A stretch of DNA of 64,000 nucleotides from Streptomyces smyrnaeus (GTDB lineage Bacteria > Actinomycetota > Actinomycetes > Streptomycetales > Streptomycetaceae). The position numbers were made by a program, and so were the translations under genes. The stretch spans positions 1-64,000 of the forward strand of contig NZ_JAFFZM010000004.1 in the NCBI RefSeq assembly GCF_017676345.1, in the 5' to 3' direction. The stretch's first letter is position 1. Each line of letters begins with the position of its first letter. The notes beneath the pieces were generated by a model. The model was not told where the DNA came from. It saw nothing but the letters and a program-made list of their open reading frames with translations, and did no database searches. Of the stretch, positions 34,747 to 40,730 are shown in pieces.

Positions 34747-35271
34747 TCAGCCGACAGCCGGGCGGCTCTCCTCCGCGCCGTCGAGCAGGGCGGTCTCCTC
34801 GGCGACGGCGTCGTCGAGTGCCCGGGTGAGCCTGTCGAGGCGGGCCCGCAGTTCGGCGGCCTCCGCCGCGTCGAAGCCGGTCGCCGCCGCGATTCTGCGC
34901 GGGACCCGCAGGGCGCGTTCGCGCAGGTGCGCGCCCTGGTCGGTGAGGTGGACCTGGACCGAGCGCTCGTCGTGGGCGGAGCGCTCCCGCCGGACGAGTC
35001 CCGCCGCCTCCAGCCGTTTGAGGAGCGGTGAAAGGGTGCCGGAGTCGAGCCGCAGATGTGCGCTCAGAGCCTTGACCGACACCTCGCGGTGTTCCCACAG
35101 CACCAGCATCACCAGGTACTGCGGATAGGTGAGGCCGAGGTCCTTCAACAGCACGCGGTAGACGCTGCCGAACGCACGGGACGCGGCGTTGAGGGAGAAG
35201 CAGATCTGGCGGTCCAGCCGGAGGAAGTCCTCCTCCGACGCGTCCGCGGGCTGCGGCAACGGGTCCTTCAT
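34747..35271 (-). CDS. ohrR: MarR family organic-peroxide sensor OhrR
   Basis: This 174-residue MarR-type repressor has the reactive peroxide-sensing Cys24 in LDRQICFSLNAASR, where OhrR proteins carry it, and Tyr residues in YRVLLKDLGLTYPQYLVML. The winged helix reads VSVKALSAHLRLDSGTLSPLLKRLE in parts. It is divergent from ohr. Two palindromes lie in the gap. Oxidation of Cys24 by organic hydroperoxides should release the operators and induce ohr. Confidence 0.92.
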   Translation of the reverse strand: MKDPLPQPADASEEDFLRLDRQICFSLNAASRAFGSVYRVLLKDLGLTYPQYLVMLVLWEHREVSVKALSAHLRLDSGTLSPLLKRLEAAGLVRRERSAHDERSVQVHLTDQGAHLRERALRVPRRIAAATGFDAAEAAELRARLDRLTRALDDAVAEETALLDGAEESRPAVG

Positions 35272-35280
35272 GGCTTCAGC

Positions 35281-35319
35281 CTAACGTGCGTCGCACATGT
35301 TAGTTGTGCACAACTTAAT
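35281..35319. promoter_or_regulatory. OhrR operators
   Basis: A perfect 14-bp palindrome AGTTGTGCACAACT (35302-35315), nearly symmetric outward to TTA/TAA, lies beside an imperfect one (35281-35303, CTAAC...GTTAG with inner TGCG/GCA). Both sit in the AT-rich ohrR-ohr gap. Confidence 0.75.
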
Positions 35320-35432
35320 TGTGTGCTCTTATTGTCACCGTGAGGCGGCCGGTCCGGCCGCACCGTTGACATGTCGCCCGGATGCCGCCTGGGGCGTCAT
35401 CCGGGATGTCCTTCGAGAGGGATGGTCTTTCC

Positions 35433-35846
35433 ATGGACGCGCTCTACACCGCTGTCGCCACCGCCACGCACGGCCGGGAGGGGCGCGCCGTCGCCTCCGA
35501 CGGCAAACTCGACGTCCAGCTCGCTCCCCCGCGGGAGATGGGCGGCGACGGCCAGGGCACCAACCCGGAGCAGCTCTTCGCCGCCGGTTACGCCGCGTGC
35601 TTCGCAAGCGCCCTCGGCGTCGTCGGCCGGCGGGCGAAGGTGGATGTCTCCGAGGCCGCCGTCACCGGCGAGGTCGGCATCGGCAAGCAGGGGGAGGGCT
35701 TCGCTCTCGCCGTGACGCTGCGCGTGGAGCTCCCCGACGGTCTCGACGGCGAGACGGGCCGCGCCCTCGTCGAGCAGGCGCACCAGGTCTGCCCGTACTC
35801 CAACGCGACGCGCGGCAACATCCCGGTCGAGCTCGTCATCGAGTGA
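35433..35846 (+). CDS. ohr: Organic hydroperoxide resistance protein Ohr
   Basis: This 137-residue OsmC/Ohr-fold thiol peroxidase has the two catalytic cysteines Cys56 (GYAACFASAL) and Cys120 (HQVCPYSNATRGN), with Arg near the N-terminus (REGRAV). It reduces fatty-acid and other organic hydroperoxides, using lipoylated proteins as reductant. It is divergent from ohrR with operator sites between. ATG at 35433 lies after GAGAGGGA. Confidence 0.94.
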   Translation: MDALYTAVATATHGREGRAVASDGKLDVQLAPPREMGGDGQGTNPEQLFAAGYAACFASALGVVGRRAKVDVSEAAVTGEVGIGKQGEGFALAVTLRVELPDGLDGETGRALVEQAHQVCPYSNATRGNIPVELVIE

Positions 35847-35852
35847 CCGCGA

Positions 35853-35892
35853 GCGCCCCGCGCGTGGACGGCCGCGCGCGTCGACGGGGCGC
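35853..35892. terminator. Terminator after ohr
   Basis: GCGCCCCG and CGGGGCGC form an 8-bp outer stem around a 24-nt GC-rich loop that can itself pair. It lies between convergent genes. Confidence 0.6.
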
Positions 35893-35901
35893 GTGTGGCG
35901 G

Positions 35902-36330
35902 TCAGTTGGTGAGAACGCTGATGCCGAGCGCGAGCAGGGCGAGGACCTTGAGCGACTCGGCCGCCACGTAGCACAGGTGGGCGCGAGAGCGCGGCAGGGT
36001 CTCACCGGCGAGCACCCGGTCGGACCGACGGTTGAGGACGGGGCGGACGGCGAACAGCTGCACGGCCAGCAGCAGCACGGCGACCGCCGTCGACACGACC
36101 ACGGCGGTGGACGGTTCGCCCAGGACCACCGCAGTGATCACGACCAGGGCGAGCACGGTCTCGACCCCGTTGAGCGCCCGGAAGACGACGCGGCCGATGC
36201 CGAGTCCGAGGGGCACGGTCACGCCGGGCGCGCGGAACTTCAACGGTGCCTCGAGGAAAGAGATCCCGAGGACCATACCGAGCCATACGAAGGTCACCGC
36301 GGTGGCGACGGCGGCCGAGGTGCTGTCCAT
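35902..36330 (-). CDS. Four-helix membrane protein
   Basis: This 142-residue integral membrane protein has four helices, at about 5-25, 45-70, 75-95 and 115-140. A conserved-looking stretch reads GISFLEAPLKFRAPGVTVPLG. It follows an NsrR-like regulator by 33 nt on the same strand. I do not recognise a named family with confidence. The context suggests a role in nitrosative or redox stress, perhaps heme or quinone related. Confidence 0.75.
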   Translation of the reverse strand: MDSTSAAVATAVTFVWLGMVLGISFLEAPLKFRAPGVTVPLGLGIGRVVFRALNGVETVLALVVITAVVLGEPSTAVVVSTAVAVLLLAVQLFAVRPVLNRRSDRVLAGETLPRSRAHLCYVAAESLKVLALLALGISVLTN

Positions 36331-36363
36331 GGTGGGGTTTCCTTTCCGGTTGCCGCGGGAGGG

Positions 36364-36807
36364 TCACTCGGGCGGGCGGCCGACCAGCCCCACGAGAACC
36401 GGGCCGGTGGGGGAGGCCACCAGATCGGCCACGGTCAACGGATCGAGGCTGGCGTAGAAGGCCTCCTGCGCGTCGCGCAGCGCCTGGCGGAGCCGGCAGG
36501 CTCCGCGCAGCGGGCACGGTGGCTCCCCTTCGCAGGCGACGACCTCTCCGGCGCCTTCCAGCTTCCTCACCAGCCAGCCGACCGACGCCTGCCGGCCGGG
36601 AGCGGTCAGCTCCAGCCCGCCGCTCCGGCCCCGCCGGGCCTCCAGTACGCCCAGATGCTGCAGGCGGGTGACCGCCTTCGCCATATGGGCGTAGGGCACG
36701 TCCATGGCCGCTGCCACCTCGCGGGTGGTCGAAGGACCGCTGAGCTCGGAGACCGCCAGGCGCATCACCGCACGCAGCGCCAGGTCGGTGAACTTCGTCA
36801 ACCGCAC
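36364..36807 (-). CDS. Rrf2 family iron-sulfur regulator, NsrR-like
   Basis: This 147-residue Rrf2 regulator has a winged helix-turn-helix (about 25-62, TREVAAAMDVPYAHMAKAVTRL) and three cysteines spaced C-x5-C-x5-C (Cys92, Cys98, Cys104, in ACEGEPPCPLRGAC). This matches the [4Fe-4S] ligands of NsrR, the nitric-oxide sensor, almost residue for residue. GTG start. No hmp flavohemoglobin gene is adjacent; instead it precedes a four-helix membrane protein. NO sensing is a strong inference from the cysteines. Confidence 0.87.
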   Translation of the reverse strand: MRLTKFTDLALRAVMRLAVSELSGPSTTREVAAAMDVPYAHMAKAVTRLQHLGVLEARRGRSGGLELTAPGRQASVGWLVRKLEGAGEVVACEGEPPCPLRGACRLRQALRDAQEAFYASLDPLTVADLVASPTGPVLVGLVGRPPE

Positions 36808-36823
36808 GCGAGGACGCTAGCAA

Positions 36824-36831
36824 ATGCGCAT
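36824..36831. promoter_or_regulatory. Possible NsrR site, ATGCGCAT core
   Basis: ATGCGCAT is a perfect palindrome 17 bp upstream of the regulator start, in an AT-richer patch (AACATGCGCATTTGC on the minus strand). It resembles the ATGC-based sites of NsrR proteins. This is a weak call. Confidence 0.38.
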
Positions 36832-36981
36832 GTTAGATTCCTATATGGCCTGACCTGGGGCTGTGCGGTTTCCGCCACGGGTCGTCCGCCCTCTTGTGCA
36901 GGTGTACGGACGGCGGTCGGCGTGAGATCGGCGGCCGGCCGAAGCGGAGGACAGGCGTCTTGTCGAACAGGTGGGAACTTC

Positions 36982-37383
36982 ATGCCTGATGCACAAACCG
37001 GCGCCTCCGGCTCCGCCGACGAGCCGATCCCGCACGTCCTGTGCGATGTGGCGGCACTGGCCGCCGCCGAGGCCGCACCAGCCGGGGCGCTGTGGCGGCT
37101 GGCCGAATCCGGCAGGCAACTCGACGCCAACCTCGTCCGTGTCCCGCCGCGGACCCGGGTCGACACCCACGTCGAACCCGACCTGGACGTCCTCCTGCTC
37201 GTGGTCACCGGTCACGGCACCCTCGGTACGACGCGGGGCCCGGAACCGCTCACCCCCGGCAGCCTGACCTGGCTTCCGCGCGAGAGCAGTCGCAGTCTCA
37301 CCGCGGGCCAGGACGGGCTGTCCTATCTGACCGTCCACTGCCGCCGCCCCGGTATGCGCATCCGGTCCCGCCCTGCCACCTGA
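36982..37383 (+). CDS. Small cupin-fold protein
   Basis: This 133-residue protein has a central cupin-like strand pattern. A first motif region reads THVEPDLDVLLLVVTGHGTLG, and a turn lies at LTPGSLTWLPRESSRS. Possible metal ligands are the His of THVEPD and a C-terminal His (LTVHCRR), but the full two-His/Glu/His set is not clear. GGGA lies before the ATG. It precedes an XRE-cupin regulator by 129 nt, and the relation is unproven. Function is unknown. Confidence 0.72.
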   Translation: MPDAQTGASGSADEPIPHVLCDVAALAAAEAAPAGALWRLAESGRQLDANLVRVPPRTRVDTHVEPDLDVLLLVVTGHGTLGTTRGPEPLTPGSLTWLPRESSRSLTAGQDGLSYLTVHCRRPGMRIRSRPAT

Positions 37384-37455
37384 GGCCCCCTCACCGGGCG
37401 GTCGGCCGAGATGTGAGCCCTCGCCGACGCGATGGGGACCGGGCCGGCCTCCGCT

Positions 37456-37482
37456 TTTTGCCCCACAGGCAAAACTTTTGCC
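37456..37482. promoter_or_regulatory. Operator upstream of the XRE-cupin regulator
   Basis: Three half-sites TTTTGCC (37456-37462), GGCAAAA (37468-37474) and TTTTGCC (37476-37482) alternate in orientation. The first two form a perfect 7-5-7 palindrome. The block ends 30 bp before the regulator ATG, a typical position for autoregulation. Confidence 0.68.
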
Positions 37483-37512
37483 CGGGAGGGAAGGCTGTGT
37501 CTTAATCAGGGC

Positions 37513-38163
37513 ATGCGCCCGAACCCTCCCCATGATGAGGCAACGGGGCCGGAGGCGGGGGACATCCCCGCGTTCGCTCCCCGGATGCGTCTGCTGCGAC
37601 GACGCAGCGGGCTGAGCCTGGAGGCGTCGGCACGCAGGGCCGGGCTCTCGCCCGCCCACCTCTCCCGCCTGGAGACCGGCAAGCGGCAGCCGTCGCTGCC
37701 GCTCCTCCTCACCCTCGCCCGTGTCTACGGCACGACCGTCGGCGAACTGCTGGGCGAGACGACGACCGCTGCCGACTCCATCGTCCGCGGCGACGAGATG
37801 GAGCCCGTCGACGCCGGTGGCTGGCGCTACCGACAGGCGGGCCAGGCCGGGCGGGCCATGCAGGCGCTCCGCGTCCATGTGCCGCGCGGTCCGCAGGGCG
37901 ATCTCGTACGCGTCCACCCCGGCGAGGAGTGGATCCATGTGCAGCGCGGCGAGCTGCGGCTGTCGCTCGATCAGATCACCGAGACGATGGGCCCCGGCGA
38001 CTCGGCGCACTTCGACTCGCTCACCCCGCACCGGCTCCAAGCCGTCTCGGCCCAGGGCGCGGATCTGCTCTTCGTCCACACGCTGCTCCAGTCGCCCACC
38101 GCCGATCTGTGCGTGAGCGGTCTGTCGGGGCACCCCGCGCCCGGTCCGGCCGCACAGCACTGA
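37513..38163 (+). CDS. XRE-family regulator with cupin sensor domain
   Basis: This 216-residue regulator has an N-terminal XRE helix-turn-helix (about 26-80), SLEASARRAGLSPAHLSRLE, and a C-terminal cupin (about 120-195) with VRVHPGEEWIHVQRGELRL and GDSAHFDSLTPHRL. The cupin His residues could bind a metal or small ligand. The strong triple half-site just upstream suggests autoregulation. A small membrane peptide gene follows by 54 nt and may be its target. Confidence 0.88.
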   Translation: MRPNPPHDEATGPEAGDIPAFAPRMRLLRRRSGLSLEASARRAGLSPAHLSRLETGKRQPSLPLLLTLARVYGTTVGELLGETTTAADSIVRGDEMEPVDAGGWRYRQAGQAGRAMQALRVHVPRGPQGDLVRVHPGEEWIHVQRGELRLSLDQITETMGPGDSAHFDSLTPHRLQAVSAQGADLLFVHTLLQSPTADLCVSGLSGHPAPGPAAQH

Positions 38164-38217
38164 TCTCCGCCCCTCCCTCCCCTCGCGGCCCCGTGCCCGT
38201 ACAGAAAGGCCCCAGCC

Positions 38218-38394
38218 ATGACCACCACCCAGCCACCGCAGCCGCAACGCAAGCGCAAGGACGAGACGGGCGTGGAGCGGGGTGACGGGCGCTTCCCGCG
38301 TGGCCTGGCGCTGCGGCTGTTCGTCTACGTGGTGGCCGGTCACCTGCTGGCGGCGTTCCTCTTCCTCCTCTTCGAACTGGGCGGCGGCGAGTAG
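38218..38394 (+). CDS. Small membrane peptide (DUF6126-like)
   Basis: This 58-residue peptide has a basic N-terminal part (QRKRKDETG) and one hydrophobic helix at about 33-53 (LFVYVVAGHLLAAFLFLLF), ending in a short Gly-rich tail. GAAAGG lies 8 nt before the ATG. It follows the XRE-cupin gene closely on the same strand. It fits my memory of DUF6126, small Streptomyces proteins found beside such regulators; that name is tentative. Function is unknown. Confidence 0.72.
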   Translation: MTTTQPPQPQRKRKDETGVERGDGRFPRGLALRLFVYVVAGHLLAAFLFLLFELGGGE

Positions 38395-38492
38395 GGGACA
38401 TCGAGGTCCGTACAGCGGCGATCCCGTTCCCGCGCCGGGGTTCGGAGTCCGGTTCGCGGTGGGACATCGCCGGGGCGGGCAGCAGACCCCCG

Positions 38493-39155
38493 CTAGGACC
38501 GCGGTGTGCCGTCCCAGCGCCAGGTGGTGAGACGAGGGTGTCCCGGCAGCTCGGCGCGTCCGGTGGCCCACAAGAGGGTCTGCCAGGGATCAGTGGTCTC
38601 CGGCGCGCCGGGAAACAGCCGGGCCAGCACCCGCGTGCACAGATCGGCAGGCGGTTCCCAGACGAGTCGGCCTCCGAGTCCCTGTGTCAGATCGTGGGTG
38701 TGCACCAGGGTCTCCACGATGCCCATCGCGGCGAAACCCTCGGGGTCCGAGGCGCCGAAGACATGATGGGCCCGGGTCTGGGGCGGTGTCGTACGCACCA
38801 TGGCGACCAGCAGCGCGCCGCTCGCTTCCAGTACCTGCAGCAGACCGCCGGGCCCTGCCGCGCGGTCCGCGTGCACGGCGTTCGCCGGGCCGCCGGGCCG
38901 CCGGCTCTCCCACACGAAGGGCACCTCGCCGTCCATGGGCGGCCTTTTGGGGCCCAGCTGCACGGCGTAGGCGAAGAGATCGTCACTGAGGTGTTCGGCG
39001 GTCTCCCAGCAGTCCCATTCCAGCGAACCGGCCTTGTTCTCCCAGGCCGTCCGGGGCGCCCGGCGCAGGACTTCCACCGCGAGCTGCACGGCGAGGTCGA
39101 GGTCGTCCGCGGTGACGGCGGATGGGGAGCACGCACTCCCAGCTGATCGGGACAT
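38493..39155 (-). CDS. DinB/maleylpyruvate isomerase-like protein
   Basis: This 220-residue helical-bundle protein is of the DinB/MDMPI type. The first helix reads DLDLAVQLAVEVLRRAP, the expected metal His is in ETAEHLSDDLF, and VETLVHTHDLTQGLGG carries two further His and Asp near residue 165. Members with this fold in actinobacteria are often mycothiol-dependent enzymes. ATG at 39155 is preferred to a longer in-frame start. No neighbours give a pathway. Confidence 0.75.
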   Translation of the reverse strand: MSRSAGSACSPSAVTADDLDLAVQLAVEVLRRAPRTAWENKAGSLEWDCWETAEHLSDDLFAYAVQLGPKRPPMDGEVPFVWESRRPGGPANAVHADRAAGPGGLLQVLEASGALLVAMVRTTPPQTRAHHVFGASDPEGFAAMGIVETLVHTHDLTQGLGGRLVWEPPADLCTRVLARLFPGAPETTDPWQTLLWATGRAELPGHPRLTTWRWDGTPRS

Positions 39156-39346
39156 GGCAGGACCATACCGACCCCCGGCTCCGACCGACTGACGGGTTGT
39201 CACAGGCCAGGCGGAACGTCGAGCACCTGGGCGGAGTGCGGACGGTCCGGCCACGCTCACGTTGGGGCGAGCCGTGCCGGTTCAAGTCCGGCTCCGGGGT
39301 TCCGGTCGGCCGCGTCGATACGGCGGGGTCCGCTGTTGCGTGACAG

Positions 39347-39382
39347 GCCCGTGGGGTCCGTCCGAGGACGGACCCCACGGGC
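39347..39382. terminator. Perfect 17-bp inverted repeat, subtilase terminator
   Basis: GCCCGTGGGGTCCGTCC and its exact complement are separated by 2 nt, 28 bp past the subtilase stop. In RNA this would be a very stable hairpin. Confidence 0.85.
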
Positions 39383-39410
39383 TGCCGGCGGCTCCGAGTA
39401 GGTCAGCCGG

Positions 39411-40631
39411 TCAGCCCAGGTTGCTGACGTTCAGGAGGCGGTTGGGGGAGCCGGAACCGGGGTTGCCGACCACGCCGCTCTGGGCGTTGTTGACGAGGGC
39501 GTCACGGACCTGGCCGGGGGAGGCGCCACGGTGGGCGGACAGATAGAGCGCCGCCGCACCGGCTGCGTGCGGAGTCGCCATGGACGTGCCGCTCATGGTG
39601 GTGGACCCGCCACCGTTGCGGGTGGAGGTGATGCTGCCACCGGGGGCGAACAGGTCCAGGCAGCGGCCGTAGTTGGAGAAGTACGAACGGCCGTCGCCGC
39701 GGTCGGTGGAGCCGAGCGTGATGGCGGCCGGCACCCGCGCCGGGCTGGTGTTGCAGGCGTTGCGTGAGTCGTTGCCCGCCGCCACCGCGAAGGTGACGCC
39801 GCTGTCGATGGCGCCCTGCACGGCCTGGTCCACCGAGGAACTGGCGCCGCCGCCCAGGCTCATGTTCGCCACGGACGGGCCGTCGGCGTTCCGGGCCACC
39901 CAGTCGATACCGCCGATGACCTGGGACCACTGGCCCGAGCCCTGGCAGTTGAGCACCCGCACCGCCACCAGGTCGACGTTCTTGGCGACGCCGTAGCTGC
40001 GGCTGCCGACCGTGCCCGCCACATGGGTGCCGTGGCCCTGGCAGTCGCTGGCGTTGGTGTCGTTGTCGATGAAGTCGTAGCCGCTGCGGGCGCGCCCGGT
40101 GAAGTCCGGGTGCGTCATGTCGACGCCGGTGTCCACGATGTACGCGGTCACCCCCGAGCCCTCGTTGGGGTAGCTGTAGGAGCGGTTGAGCGAGCCGTCC
40201 ACCCGGTCGATGCCCCAGGAGGGCGGGTTGGGCTGCGTTCCGGAGACGCGCATGGTGCCGTCGGCCTCGACGTACTTCACGCCGGGCGCCGCCGCCAGCT
40301 TCTTGGCCTGCGCCTCGGTCGCGCGGACGGAGAACCCGCGGAGGGCGGTGGAGTAGACCTGGCGGACGGTGCCGCCGTAGGAGTCGGTGAGCCGCTCGGC
40401 CGTGGTGCGCACCTGGGAGCGGGCGGCGAGCGAAGCCGAGGTCCCGCCGTCCAGCGTCACGATGTACCGGTCCGGGAGGGCGCCCGGTGCGGAGGCGTTG
40501 CGGATGGTGTTCTGCTCCGCTTCGGGGGTGGACGCTCCCGCGGTGGCGGCTCCGCCCAGTCCCGTGACCGCCGCGGTCAGCACGCCTATGCCCAGGGCGG
40601 TGAAGCGTCTGCCGCGCGTACGAGTACCCAT
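39411..40631 (-). CDS. Secreted S8 subtilisin-like serine protease
   Basis: This 406-residue exported protease has a signal peptide (about 1-33, ending AGAST), an I9 inhibitor propeptide (about 50-125, with DRYIVTLDGG) and an S8 catalytic domain. The triad is Asp in AYIVDTGVDMTHPD, His in CQGHGTHVAGTVG and Ser in MSGTSMATPHAAG, with the oxyanion Asn in AAGNDSRNAC. Family relatives are proteinase K-type extracellular enzymes of Streptomyces. It has no link to the polyketide cluster beyond position. Confidence 0.94.
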   Translation of the reverse strand: MGTRTRGRRFTALGIGVLTAAVTGLGGAATAGASTPEAEQNTIRNASAPGALPDRYIVTLDGGTSASLAARSQVRTTAERLTDSYGGTVRQVYSTALRGFSVRATEAQAKKLAAAPGVKYVEADGTMRVSGTQPNPPSWGIDRVDGSLNRSYSYPNEGSGVTAYIVDTGVDMTHPDFTGRARSGYDFIDNDTNASDCQGHGTHVAGTVGSRSYGVAKNVDLVAVRVLNCQGSGQWSQVIGGIDWVARNADGPSVANMSLGGGASSSVDQAVQGAIDSGVTFAVAAGNDSRNACNTSPARVPAAITLGSTDRGDGRSYFSNYGRCLDLFAPGGSITSTRNGGGSTTMSGTSMATPHAAGAAALYLSAHRGASPGQVRDALVNNAQSGVVGNPGSGSPNRLLNVSNLG

Positions 40632-40730
40632 GGATACTGCTCCTCGTGGTGGGGGTGGTACCGGGCGGATCGCGCCCGGCCAGATGGCACTCACCCTCCG
40701 GCCCGCAGTGGAGCAAAACAATCCGGAACG

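Noticed and set aside
39276..39292. A perfect tRNA T-arm-like sequence (GCCGG-TTCAAGT-CCGGC)
   Set aside because: No matching acceptor strand, D-arm or anticodon arm lies upstream at tRNA distance, so no tRNA gene or attachment site was called.
39122..39343. A 73-codon plus-strand frame between the DinB-like and subtilase genes
   Set aside because: It has no ribosome binding site and no recognisable protein sequence.
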